From: Caulobacter sp. FWC26
Lineage (GTDB): Bacteria > Pseudomonadota > Alphaproteobacteria > Caulobacterales > Caulobacteraceae
Length of the DNA: 64,000 nucleotides
Reading direction: 5' to 3'
NCBI RefSeq assembly: GCF_002742645.2
Contig: NZ_CP033873.1
Span: 124,001 to 188,000 of the forward strand
The notes below the pieces were generated by a model, which saw only the letters and a program-made list of their open reading frames with translations, did no database searches and had not been told where the DNA came from. Below, piece after piece: positions 25,430 to 33,870 of this stretch (its first letter is position 1; each line of letters opens with the position of its first letter). The translations under genes and the position numbers were made by a program.

Positions 25430-26098
25430 ATGACCAATGTCGTCATCGTCACCGGAGCGTCCGGCGCCTTGGGTCGGGCCGTGGTCATGCGTTTGAAGGC
25501 CGACGGCTTCGCCGTCGCGGCCGTGGACGCCGCGCCCGTCATGGAGATCGATGCGGATCTGGTGCTGCCGAAGGTGGATCTCGCCGACGCCGCGGCGGTG
25601 GGGGCGGCGTTCGAGGCCGTGGCGTCGACCTTGGGGTCGGTGAACGGGTTGGCCAACATCGCCGGCGGCTTCGTTTGGGAGCCAATCGTCGGTGGCGAAG
25701 CCGGCACCTGGGATCGCATGTTCCGCACTAACCTTCTGACGGCCGCCCTGGCCAGCCGCGCGGCGCTTCCCAGTCTGCTGAAGCAGGGGGGCGCGATCGT
25801 CAATGTCGGCGCGGCCGGCGCCATCGATCCGGCGACCGGCATGGCGCCCTATGCCGCCTCCAAGGCCGGGGTGATGGCCATGACCCGGAGCCTGGCGGCC
25901 GAACTTCGCGGCACGGGCGTTCGCGTCAACGCCATCCTGCCGACGATCCTCGACACGCCGACCAATCGCCAGGATATGCCCGACGCCAACCCCGCCGAAT
26001 GGATCAAGCCGGCCGACGCGGCGGAGGTCATCGCCTTTCTGCTGTCTGACGCCGCCGTGGCGATCAACGGATCCGGCATTACCCTGGCCGTTTCCTAG
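25430..26098 (+). CDS. Short SDR-family oxidoreductase
   Basis: This 222-residue classical short-chain dehydrogenase has T-G-A-S-G-A-L-G-R, N-I-A-G-G (N-N-A-G variant) and an intact Y-A-A-S-K active site. It is at the short end of the family. It is the last gene of the rightward operon from 22690, 18 bp after the GST gene, and convergent with the DMT transporter. Substrate unknown. Confidence 0.87.
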   Translation: MTNVVIVTGASGALGRAVVMRLKADGFAVAAVDAAPVMEIDADLVLPKVDLADAAAVGAAFEAVASTLGSVNGLANIAGGFVWEPIVGGEAGTWDRMFRTNLLTAALASRAALPSLLKQGGAIVNVGAAGAIDPATGMAPYAASKAGVMAMTRSLAAELRGTGVRVNAILPTILDTPTNRQDMPDANPAEWIKPADAAEVIAFLLSDAAVAINGSGITLAVS

Positions 26099-26110
26099 GG
26101 GCGGAGATTT

Positions 26111-27082
26111 TCAGCCGGCCCGGTTGTCGTCAGCGGCGCCGAGCCCCAGCGGGTTCGAGGCGTCCGGCTGGCCAGCGTCGATGGCCAGCGTCTTGGCCCG
26201 CTTGCTCTGGATTTCCCGGATCGTGATGTAGAGCGTCGAGACCACGATCACCCCGGCTCCGACATAGGTGAAGGCGTCGGGCCATTCGCCGAATACGACC
26301 AGACCCGCGATGATCGACAACACCAGCCGAGCATAGTCGATCGGGGCCAGGACGGCGGCCTCGCCGACCGCCATCCCTTTGATGAACAGCACTTGGTTGG
26401 CGGCGCTGAGCAGGCCGATCAGAAACAGCGGGATAAGATCGGCGGGGCTGGGCCAGCGCCAGTCGGCCAGGGCCAACGGCAAGCATAGCAACTCGCCCAT
26501 GATACTGGACCAGACCAGGATCGAGCTCGCCGACAGATCCCGGGTCAGGGATTTCACGCCCGTGATCGTGCCGGCCAAGCACAGGGCCGAGACGAGCGCG
26601 GCCAGGTGAGGCCAGCCCAAGGCGGTGTCCGCGCCCCAAGGGCGCATGATGATGACGACGCCGATGAAGCCGACCACCACTGCGGCGATCCGGCTTGGGC
26701 CGATCGTTTCGCGAAGGAACAGCGCCGCCAGCAGCACGACCCATAGCGGCCGGGTGAACGACAGGGCGTTGGCCTCGGCCATTGGCATGGCTTCGTAGGT
26801 GTAGAGCAGCAGGACCATGCCCACCGTGGCGAGCAGTGAGCGCACGAACAGGGCGGGCATCGTCGCGCGGGGCACCAGCAGCACCTGCCGCGGGCTGCGG
26901 AGCATGAAGGGGATGGCGACGATTAGCGACCCGGTCTGCCTATAGAAGTTCTGCAGGTGCGAGGGGTAGTCGCCGCTGAGGTGCTTCACCAGGATGGTCA
27001 TGCCGACGAAGGTAACGGCCGAGAGCAGCAGCCACACGGCGCCCTGAACGTTGGGCGCCAGGCGCGAGAAGGGGCCCTTCAA
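26111..27082 (-). CDS. DMT-superfamily (EamA) membrane transporter
   Basis: This 323-residue protein is strongly hydrophobic and organised as two EamA repeats with about ten membrane helices, for instance L-L-L-S-A-V-T-F-V-G-M near the start and V-V-V-G-F-I-G-V-V-I-I in the middle. F-T-R-P-L-W-V-V-L and the polar C-terminal tail are typical of RhaT/YdcZ-like exporters. It may export a metabolite. It is translationally coupled to the AhpD-like gene upstream (four-base overlap). Confidence 0.87.
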   Translation of the reverse strand: MKGPFSRLAPNVQGAVWLLLSAVTFVGMTILVKHLSGDYPSHLQNFYRQTGSLIVAIPFMLRSPRQVLLVPRATMPALFVRSLLATVGMVLLLYTYEAMPMAEANALSFTRPLWVVLLAALFLRETIGPSRIAAVVVGFIGVVIIMRPWGADTALGWPHLAALVSALCLAGTITGVKSLTRDLSASSILVWSSIMGELLCLPLALADWRWPSPADLIPLFLIGLLSAANQVLFIKGMAVGEAAVLAPIDYARLVLSIIAGLVVFGEWPDAFTYVGAGVIVVSTLYITIREIQSKRAKTLAIDAGQPDASNPLGLGAADDNRAG

Positions 27083-27600
27083 GCGGATGTGTCCTCATAA
27101 CCCTTCAGCACATAGGTCATGCGGCCGCCAGCCAACATCAGGCCGCTGAACAGGTGGAGCTCGACGATCTGCTCTTCGCTGAAATGTAGGCGCAAATGGT
27201 CGTAGACCTCGTCGCCAAGCGAAAAATAATCGCCGGCGAAAAGTTCGGCGAAACGCAGGGCGGCCTGTTCGGACGGACTGAAGCGCGGATCGGACCAGTC
27301 GCTGCAGGCGACGACGTCAGCCTCGCTGACGTCGTCGGACTTGCGGGCGATTTGGCAGACCGGACAGGTGGTGATCGAGGCGATCTTCAGGCGGACCAAT
27401 TCCCGAAGGCGGTCCGGTAAGACACCGCGCTCGTGAATCTCCGCCATCGTCGCGAGCCAGGCGTTGGCCGCGGCCGGCCGGTGAGCCCAGATCTGCACCG
27501 GTAAGGTGTTGGAAAGCATCCGCGTCGCGGTTCCCCGTTCGATCGAAGCGCTGAGCGGTTCTGGCAGGGCCTCCAGGGGCAGGGGCGCGACGCGGGCCAC
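27079..27600 (-). CDS. Carboxymuconolactone decarboxylase/AhpD-like protein
   Basis: This 173-residue AhpD-fold protein has a redox pair C-P-V-C at residues 79-82 inside the typical helix L-V-R-L-K-I-A-S-I-T-T. Proteins with this pair act as peroxidase partners or as uncharacterised CMD-family proteins; decarboxylase activity is not implied. It lies 2 bp after the VOC gene and overlaps the transporter gene, so all three are one leftward unit. Confidence 0.85.
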   Translation of the reverse strand: MARVAPLPLEALPEPLSASIERGTATRMLSNTLPVQIWAHRPAAANAWLATMAEIHERGVLPDRLRELVRLKIASITTCPVCQIARKSDDVSEADVVACSDWSDPRFSPSEQAALRFAELFAGDYFSLGDEVYDHLRLHFSEEQIVELHLFSGLMLAGGRMTYVLKGYEDTSA

Positions 27601-27602
27601 GA

Positions 27603-28571
27603 TCAGCCCTCGTCTTCGCAGAATTCGAAGATCGCCCCGCCCAGTTCGGCCGGATCGACGCGCAGCAGAGCGCCGCCGACGGCCTGGCAGTCCTCGATGT
27701 GTTCGAATTTCACGCCCAGGGCGGCCAAGCGTTCAGCCTTGGCCTCAAGGCCGTTGACCGAAATGCGGATGTAGTGCGGCCCTGGCCCCCAATTGTGCAG
27801 GTAGCGGCCCGTCGGGCTGTCCCACTTCGTGGGTTGGATGACATCGAGCGTCGCGCTGGTTCCCAGATTGAAGCCGATGCGGGCGCGTTTGTAGCCCTCG
27901 CGGTCCAATTGCTCGACCGAACCGGCCGGTTGTAGATCCAGGTTCAGGTCTAGACGGCGCAGGACATCGTCGAGGTCGCGCACCAGGAAGCCACGGCCGA
28001 CGACCCGCACCATGTCGCCAGGCTTGGGGTCGCGAGGGCGGGGCGGGGGGACGTTGAACGCCTCGGCCGGCATTTGAATGGCCGCCAGGGGGATAACCTC
28101 GATGCACAGCCCGCCATCGACGGACGGCTCATAGACGGGCTTTTCCGGCGTGCAGCCGACCCACAGTCGATCGAACGGCATTTCCGGCGTCAGCTGGGCC
28201 AGACGGAAGGGCTGGCCCTTGCTCTGCAGGTGCTCGATCACGCCGCCGATGTTGTCGGAGACCAGGACCGTGGCGTGGGTCTTGATGGGCCGGAACGGGC
28301 CCTGAAAATCCTCGAGACTCTTGAGAAAGCCTGGGAACATCGGATCGCCCTGATTGGGGAAGTCCAGGTGGCCCTGGGGTTCGACGCGCGTGGGCGACAC
28401 AGCCAGCGATTTGTGCACCCTCAGGAAGTGGGCGATATAGGGATGACCCGGAAAGGCCTGGCGCCAGTTCGCATGGCCGTGGATTTCCAGTTTGCTGACG
28501 ATCTGTTCGGCCGTCTTGTCGGCGTCGTGGACCATCAGATCGCCGCTGAGCAGCAGGTCATAGAGGCTCAT
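27603..28571 (-). CDS. Two-domain VOC-superfamily protein
   Basis: This 322-residue protein has two vicinal-oxygen-chelate halves: K-T-H-A-T-V-L-V-S-D with C-I-E-V-I-P in the first and H-Y-I-R-I-S-V-N with A-I-F-E-F-C-E in the second, giving histidine/glutamate positions in each. I start it at 28571 (M-S-L-Y-D-L-L-L) behind A-A-G-G-G-A-G. It could be a ring-cleaving dioxygenase relative or an isomerase; I do not recognise a characterised homologue. It is the first gene of the unit with AhpD and the transporter, and follows the SCPx/DUF35 genes by 50 bp. Confidence 0.82.
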   Translation of the reverse strand: MSLYDLLLSGDLMVHDADKTAEQIVSKLEIHGHANWRQAFPGHPYIAHFLRVHKSLAVSPTRVEPQGHLDFPNQGDPMFPGFLKSLEDFQGPFRPIKTHATVLVSDNIGGVIEHLQSKGQPFRLAQLTPEMPFDRLWVGCTPEKPVYEPSVDGGLCIEVIPLAAIQMPAEAFNVPPPRPRDPKPGDMVRVVGRGFLVRDLDDVLRRLDLNLDLQPAGSVEQLDREGYKRARIGFNLGTSATLDVIQPTKWDSPTGRYLHNWGPGPHYIRISVNGLEAKAERLAALGVKFEHIEDCQAVGGALLRVDPAELGGAIFEFCEDEG

Positions 28572-28621
28572 CTTGTTCTCCCTTAGCGTCGGCCGCGCGG
28601 CGCGCTGGCCGTTCGTTGTCT

Positions 28622-29812
28622 TCAGTCCCTGACCAGCAACAGGCTGCCCGCGAGCGGCCCGCCGCCGGCGGCGCAGACCGCTACGCGCGGATCGCGGATC
28701 TGGCGTTCGCCCGCGCGCCCCCAAAGCTGGGTGCACGCCTCGTGCACGTAGCCCAGCCCGTGTGTTCGTCCGCCCGACAACTGACCCCCGTTGGTGTTCA
28801 AGGGCAGTTCGCCATCCAGCGCGATGCGGTGGCCGCCCTCCACGAAGGCGCCGCTCTGCCCCACGGGACAAAGGCCCAACCCCTCAAGCCACATCAGCGT
28901 CAGAATGCTAAAGCCGTCATAGAGCTGGGCGGTGTCCACGTCGGCGGGCTTGAAATCGGTGCGAGCCCACATGGCCGCGGCGGCGTCGGGCGCTGCGTTG
29001 GCGGTGAGATCGACCTGATCCCAGAGATAGGGCTGGTTCATCGCCGCTCCGATCGCCTCGATACGCACCGGTCGATTGCGCAGATCCTTGGCGATGTCCT
29101 TGCGCGACAAGACGATGGCGGTCGAAGCATCGCAGTGGACATCGCAGTCGAACATCCGCAGCGGCGTGGAGATCATCTTCGAGGCGAAGTAGTCGTCCAT
29201 CGTCATCGGCTTGCGCATGACGGCCTTGGGGTTGAGCAGGGCGTTGCGACGGGCGTTGAGGGCGATCTGGGCCAATTGCTCGGGCGTGGTGCCGTACTTG
29301 CGCATGTGGCTGTGGGCGTACATGGCGGTGATGTTGACCACCGACAGCACGTTGAACGGCGTGCACCACTGCCACATGAAATTGCCGTCGCGCGCGCCGG
29401 ACTTCGCCGCGAGACTCTGGTCCTTGCTGCCGCTCAGGCGGTTGCTCGACTCGGTGATGGTGCGAAAGACCAGAACGTTCTTGGCCAGGCCCGTGGCGAT
29501 CGCCATGGCGCCGTTCATCACGCCGGCGAGCGGCCCGGCCGCCTCATAGCCGCCGCTGAACCAGTTGCATTGCAGGCCCAGCATGCTCAACACCGCCAAG
29601 GGACCGACGGGCGAGAAACTGCTGCCGTTGGCGTTGTCGCCAGGCCAGGAACAGACGCCGTCGATGTCCTTGGGAGTGAGGCCGGCGTCGGCGATAGCCT
29701 CCAGCGCGGCATCCACCGTCAGCTCCATGGCCGAACGCGACGATGGGCGGCCCACTTCGGACTGCCCTACGCCGACGATGGCGACGTCCTTTTCGAGGAT
29801 CCGAGCGCCCAT
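28622..29812 (-). CDS. SCPx/lipid-transfer-type thiolase-like protein (possible retro-aldolase)
   Basis: This 396-residue thiolase-fold protein is of the sterol-carrier-X/Ltp branch. I start it at 29812 (M-G-A-R-I-L-E-K), where the ATG overlaps the DUF35 stop by one base. The C-terminal C-A-A-G-G-G-P end is conserved, but where ordinary thiolases carry their nucleophile before S-G the sequence reads W-F-S-G-G-Y (about residues 84-89), so a thiolytic cysteine is not obvious there. Such proteins paired with DUF35 partners act as side-chain aldolases (Ltp2/ChsH2 type) or as the IpfD/IpfE pair of ibuprofen degradation. A CoA-ester C-C cleavage role is inferred. Confidence 0.9.
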   Translation of the reverse strand: MGARILEKDVAIVGVGQSEVGRPSSRSAMELTVDAALEAIADAGLTPKDIDGVCSWPGDNANGSSFSPVGPLAVLSMLGLQCNWFSGGYEAAGPLAGVMNGAMAIATGLAKNVLVFRTITESSNRLSGSKDQSLAAKSGARDGNFMWQWCTPFNVLSVVNITAMYAHSHMRKYGTTPEQLAQIALNARRNALLNPKAVMRKPMTMDDYFASKMISTPLRMFDCDVHCDASTAIVLSRKDIAKDLRNRPVRIEAIGAAMNQPYLWDQVDLTANAAPDAAAAMWARTDFKPADVDTAQLYDGFSILTLMWLEGLGLCPVGQSGAFVEGGHRIALDGELPLNTNGGQLSGGRTHGLGYVHEACTQLWGRAGERQIRDPRVAVCAAGGGPLAGSLLLVRD

Positions 29813-30210
29813 TAGGCTTGCGCCCTTTCGAACAGAGGCACCCAGACGTCCTCGATGTTCTCGAACACGACCGTCACGGGCATGCCGATCTCGACTGCCT
29901 GAGGCGGACAATTCACGATGTTGGACAGAAAGCGCAGGCCCGCCTGCTCCTCCAGCTCGACGATGGCGACGACATAGGGCTCGCTGAGGTCGGGAGTCCA
30001 AGCCTGGTGATTGATGGTGAACGTCAACACCCGACCGCGTCCCGACACCGCCGTGGGCGCGACGTTGAGGCTGGAGCAATGGCGACAGATCGGCGCTGGA
30101 GGGTGAAAGAATTGCGCGCAGTCCCCGCAGCGGTGCATCCGCAGTTCACCGACCTCGCCGCCGGTCCAGAACGGCTGCGTCTCGGCGTTGAGCAGGGGAA
30201 GTTTTCTCAT
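29812..30210 (-). CDS. Zn-ribbon OB-fold (DUF35) protein
   Basis: This 132-residue protein has an N-terminal rubredoxin-like zinc ribbon, C28-x2-C31 and C42-x2-C45, followed by an OB-fold. DUF35 proteins bind SCPx-type thiolases and supply part of the acyl-CoA site. The gene overlaps the thiolase-like gene by one base, which fits an obligate complex. The enoyl-CoA hydratase upstream ends 35 bp away on the same strand. Confidence 0.92.
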   Translation of the reverse strand: MRKLPLLNAETQPFWTGGEVGELRMHRCGDCAQFFHPPAPICRHCSSLNVAPTAVSGRGRVLTFTINHQAWTPDLSEPYVVAIVELEEQAGLRFLSNIVNCPPQAVEIGMPVTVVFENIEDVWVPLFERAQA

Positions 30211-30245
30211 CGCCGCGCCTCCCGAATGTGTTGAATGGCGGCCAT

Positions 30246-31040
30246 CTAGCGGCCCGTGAAGACGGGTTGGCGTTTTTCCTTGAAGGCGGCGGCGGCTTCG
30301 CGGCGGTCGTCGGTCGACATCAGGAGGACGAATAGATCCTTCTCGAGTTTCAGTCCGGCGCGAAGATCCATTTCAAGACCATCGCGTGCGGCCTCCTTGA
30401 CGTAGGCCAGAGCCGAGGCGGGCTTGGCGGCGATGCGCTCGGCCAAGACCTGGACTTCGTCGATCAGGTGATCACTCGCCGTCGCCAAGCGTGAAACCAG
30501 GCCGATGCGATGGGCTTCCGCCGCGTCGATCCGCTCGCCGGTCAGTAAGAGATCGAGCGCCCGGCCAAGGCCGACGATCCGCGGCAGGCGTTGCGTGCCG
30601 CCGCCGCCCGGGATCAAGCCGAGGCTGGTTTCGGGCAGGCCGAACACCGCGCTTGGCGCGGCGATCCTCATATCGCACGCCATGGCGATCTCGAGGCCGC
30701 CACCCAGGCAAAAGCCGTGAATGGCGCCGATCACCGGTTTGCGGACCCGATCCAAGGCCTCGATCCAGCCGGGAGTCATCCCAGCCCTGAGCGTCGGCAG
30801 GGAGGTCGCGTCGCTTTGCGCCTTGATGTCGGCGCCGGCGCAAAAGCCGCGCTCGCCAGCGCCCCGGATGACGATCACGCCCATTTCGGGATCGCTGTCC
30901 AGCTGCTCCAGCGCCTGGGTGACTTCGAGACGCAGGGCGGGATTGATGGCGTTGATCTGCCCAGGGCGGTTCAGAACGATCCAGCCCACGCGATTGACGC
31001 GCTCGATCTGGACGGTTTGTTCGATGGCTCCATCCGCCAT
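30246..31040 (-). CDS. Enoyl-CoA hydratase/isomerase family protein
   Basis: This 264-residue crotonase has oxyanion loops C-A-G-A-D-I-K-A-Q and G-F-C-L-G-G-G-L-E-I-A and the hydratase acid in F-G-L-P-E-T-S-L-G-L-I-P-G; the second acid position is aspartate (R-A-L-D-L-L-L-T-G). The start is best at ATG 31040, ten bases after a G-G-A-G; two ATGs just upstream are too close to it. It should hydrate an enoyl-CoA for the SCPx/DUF35 pair, with which it probably forms an operon together with the MFS gene 76 bp further upstream. Confidence 0.9.
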   Translation of the reverse strand: MADGAIEQTVQIERVNRVGWIVLNRPGQINAINPALRLEVTQALEQLDSDPEMGVIVIRGAGERGFCAGADIKAQSDATSLPTLRAGMTPGWIEALDRVRKPVIGAIHGFCLGGGLEIAMACDMRIAAPSAVFGLPETSLGLIPGGGGTQRLPRIVGLGRALDLLLTGERIDAAEAHRIGLVSRLATASDHLIDEVQVLAERIAAKPASALAYVKEAARDGLEMDLRAGLKLEKDLFVLLMSTDDRREAAAAFKEKRQPVFTGR

Positions 31041-31116
31041 GGTCATCATGCTCCGACGCGACCGGCCAGCCGTGCGCGGCCGCATTCGCTGTCCTGGGAA
31101 TTGCGAGGTGGGAAAC

Positions 31117-32397
31117 TCATGCCGCGGCCTCGACGGCAAAGCGCTGGGAGCGGCGAGCGGCCAGCCAGGCGGCCAAGAAATGCACGCCCGACCACAGGCT
31201 AAAGCCCATCACCGCGGCGATGCCGATCTTCAGGGAATGGGGACCGCCAACGCGATCGCTGACCACGCCGACGACCAACGGACCAACGCCGTAGCCGACA
31301 AGATTGGTCACGGCCTGCACGGCGGAGACGACAACGCCCCGCATGCGCGGCTCCACGCCGGTGACCAAGATCGCATAGGCGGGGGCCGTAAACCCGCGCG
31401 AGACGATCTCGAAGACGATGAAGGCTACAGCCACGACGGTTAGGGAAGAACCCAAGGCGAAGACGAGACCCGAAGCGCAAGCCAGAGCGCACGCGACCAT
31501 TGGAGCGGCCGGCAAGGCCTGGACGCCCCAGCGACGGACAACCGCGTCCCCAACGGGACCGCCGACCAGAGAGCCCAAGGCGCCAAAGAGGCCCACGCCC
31601 AGGCCCGCCATCAGGCCGGCCTGAGGGAGGGTGAAGCCTTGGGTGCGCACCAGGAAGGAGGCGGCCCACACCGGCACGCCCGACATGGCCAAGGAGGCCA
31701 GGCCAATGCCGACGAAGGCGTGGAAGACCGCTGGGTTGGCGGAGACAAACCGCAGGGTCTGGAGAAAGGACGGCGCGGGGCCCGCGCCGCCTTGGGCCAA
31801 ATCCCGTTCCCGCCGCGGCTCGCGAACAGTCAGGATGATCAGGATCGCCAAGATCAGCCCCGGTGCGCCGGCGACGAAGAAGGCGGCTCGCCAGCCATAG
31901 TGGGCGGCGATCACGCCGCCAAGCACGAGGCTGATGGCCGTTCCGAAGGCGGTGCTGGTCCAGAACACGCCCATGGCGGTGGAGCGGCGGCTCTTGGGAA
32001 AGAGGTCGGCGATCATCGACATCGCCGTGGGCGCGGCCGCTGATTCAGAGGCACCGACAGCAAGCCGGGCCAAGACCAAGGCGGTGTAGTTTTGCGCAAG
32101 CCCGCACATGGCGGTGCAAAGGCTCCAGACCGCGACGACGACCGCCAGCAGCTTGGTCCGGTTGACCCGGTCGATCAGCCATCCCATCGGCAGGCCGGTC
32201 AGCGCATAGGTTAGTCCGAAGGCTAGCCCCGTCAGCAGGCCCAGCTGACCATCCGAGAGCTTGAATTCGGCCTTCACCGGCTCGATCAGGATCGACATGG
32301 CTGTCCGATCGATCGAGTTCGAGACGTAGACGAGTGTCAGGATCACAAGGGTGTACCAGGCGCCCTTGACCAGCGCGGGAGGAGGGGACGCGTTCAC
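31117..32397 (-). CDS. MFS transporter, spinster-like group
   Basis: This hydrophobic protein has 12 predicted membrane helices and MFS loops G-W-L-I-D-R-V-N-R-T and R-L-A-V-G-A-S-E-S-A. The start is uncertain: GTG 32397 (V-N-A-S-P-P-P, 426 residues) gives a normal lead into helix 1, while the frame is open to GTG 32541, whose extra 48 residues look non-coding. It resembles the MFS protein at 58422 (G-L-P-M-G-W-L-I-D-R versus G-L-P-F-G-W-L-I-D-R). It probably moves the pathway substrate or an acid intermediate across the inner membrane. It is divergent from the quinone reductase-like gene. Confidence 0.88.
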   Translation of the reverse strand: MNASPPPALVKGAWYTLVILTLVYVSNSIDRTAMSILIEPVKAEFKLSDGQLGLLTGLAFGLTYALTGLPMGWLIDRVNRTKLLAVVVAVWSLCTAMCGLAQNYTALVLARLAVGASESAAAPTAMSMIADLFPKSRRSTAMGVFWTSTAFGTAISLVLGGVIAAHYGWRAAFFVAGAPGLILAILIILTVREPRRERDLAQGGAGPAPSFLQTLRFVSANPAVFHAFVGIGLASLAMSGVPVWAASFLVRTQGFTLPQAGLMAGLGVGLFGALGSLVGGPVGDAVVRRWGVQALPAAPMVACALACASGLVFALGSSLTVVAVAFIVFEIVSRGFTAPAYAILVTGVEPRMRGVVVSAVQAVTNLVGYGVGPLVVGVVSDRVGGPHSLKIGIAAVMGFSLWSGVHFLAAWLAARRSQRFAVEAAA

Positions 32398-32541
32398 GAC
32401 CGCGAGCCCGCCATGCGTTGGCAACGAGGTTGGGGGGGCGTGCGTAGGCTGACGATCACGGGTATCCTCCGGACGCGGTCTGGGCAGCGTCTCTTTCGGT
32501 GACGCTAGAACGGCCGACGCAATTCGGCAAGCGAAACGCAC

Positions 32542-32556
32542 TTCTGGTATCAGAAT
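32542..32556. promoter_or_regulatory. Perfect TTCTG-N4-CAGAA inverted repeat
   Basis: TTCTG-GTAT-CAGAA followed by T is a perfect 5-bp inverted repeat in the MFS/MDR divergent spacer, 85 bp before the rightward start. It includes the TATCAGAAT box seen at 7061 and 33663 and is one of the two best copies of the window-wide element. A transcription factor site is inferred. Confidence 0.55.
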
Positions 32557-32639
32557 AATGCGATTGTTTCCCGTCGGTCCTCTGACTAGATAGAGTCCTG
32601 CGGACCATCAGGCGTTCGCGCCATTCACGCGAGGTTCCC

Positions 32640-33662
32640 GTGCGCGCGCTGACGAGCTTTGAGCCTGGCGGCCCTGAAACCCTGAAGATCCGCGATGTGG
32701 ACGAGCCTTCGCCTGGGCCAGGTCAAGTCGCTGTCGCCGTCCAGGCCTGCGGGGTCAATTTCCCGGATCTGCTGGTCATTGAGGATAAGTATCAGCTGCG
32801 GCCGGCGCGGCCGTTTTCGCCGGGCAGCGAATTGGCCGGCGTGGTGCGCGCGATCGGCGAGGGTGTCACCGCGCCGGGCGTGGGTGATCGGGTTTCGGCG
32901 TCGCTGCCGTTCGGCGCGATGGCCGAGGTGGCCATCGTGGCGGCGGACCGGTGCACTGTTCTGCCTGACGCCATGCCCATCGAGGAAGCTGCGGCGTTGC
33001 AGGTGACCTATGGAACCGTCCTTCACGCCCTGGTGGGCTGCGCAGGCATGCGGCCGGGGGAAACGCTCCTGGTTCTGGGCGCCGGCGGCGGTGTCGGCCT
33101 CGCGGCCGTGGAATTGGGGAAGGCCCTAGGCGCTCGCGTGGTCGCCGCGGCGTCTTCGCACGACAAGCTCGAAGCCGCCCGCGCGGCCGGCGCCGATGCG
33201 CTCGTGCACTATCCGGGCGCGTTCGAGGGTGTCGCTCAGGCGAGGGCCTTTACCGAGGCCGTGCGGGCCGCCAGCGGCGGGGAAGGGGTCAATGTCGTCA
33301 TCGACCCGGTCGGGGGAGCCTATGCAGAGCCGGCATTCCGCGCCATCGCCGCGCAGGGGCGGTATCTGGTCGTGGGCTTTGCGGCCGGAATCCCGGCGAT
33401 CCCGCTCAATCTCGTCCTGCTCAAGGCCGCCCAGATCATCGGCGTTTTCTGGGGGGCCTACATGGCGCGCGACCCTCAATCCGGCGCGCGGGACATGAAG
33501 GCGTTGCTGGACCTCTATCAGGCGGGCAAGATCCGGCCGCGCATCTCCGAGCGCTATGCGTTGGAGGAAGGTGGAAGGGCGATCGCGCGGCTGGGCGCTC
33601 GGGGTGTGACCGGCAAGATTGTCGTAAACGTATCGAGTTCTGAAAGCAGAACGAAAGACTAA
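32640..33662 (+). CDS. MDR-family NADPH:quinone oxidoreductase-like protein
   Basis: This 340-residue medium-chain dehydrogenase/reductase without structural zinc cysteines begins at GTG 32640 after G-A-G-G. The NADP Rossmann loop is G-A-G-G-G-V-G-L-A-A-V, and N-F-P-D-L-L near residue 40 replaces the zinc-ligand region, as in quinone oxidoreductases and enoyl reductases. It could reduce an enone or quinone intermediate. A perfect TTCTG-N4-CAGAA repeat overlaps its 3' end and precedes the CoA ligase gene. Confidence 0.9.
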   Translation: MRALTSFEPGGPETLKIRDVDEPSPGPGQVAVAVQACGVNFPDLLVIEDKYQLRPARPFSPGSELAGVVRAIGEGVTAPGVGDRVSASLPFGAMAEVAIVAADRCTVLPDAMPIEEAAALQVTYGTVLHALVGCAGMRPGETLLVLGAGGGVGLAAVELGKALGARVVAAASSHDKLEAARAAGADALVHYPGAFEGVAQARAFTEAVRAASGGEGVNVVIDPVGGAYAEPAFRAIAAQGRYLVVGFAAGIPAIPLNLVLLKAAQIIGVFWGAYMARDPQSGARDMKALLDLYQAGKIRPRISERYALEEGGRAIARLGARGVTGKIVVNVSSSESRTKD

Positions 33663-33671
33663 TATCAGAAT
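33638..33671 (+). promoter_or_regulatory. Tandem regulatory boxes before the CoA ligase
   Basis: A second perfect inverted repeat, TTCTG-AAAG-CAGAA (33638-33651), overlaps the end of the upstream gene, and TATCAGAAT follows at 33663-33671. The 208-bp spacer to the ligase start contains no gene I can support. The position, about 200-220 bp before the start, implies a leader or a promoter further in. Confidence 0.5.
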
Positions 33672-33870
33672 TGTGCTGGACCAAAGAGGCCCACCCAACT
33701 ATGGGTGACCCAGTGGCCTCGCATGGCGAAGCGCGCGGGTTTGGCCCGCCTTCAGGGCAACTGAATGGCGTTGGTGCAAGTCCAGGGACGGAACGTGATG
33801 TCTGTCTCCTTCGCCGCCTGGGCTGTGGCGACGGGCGGCGGATGATCGCCAGGTGGACGGAAAGATCAAG

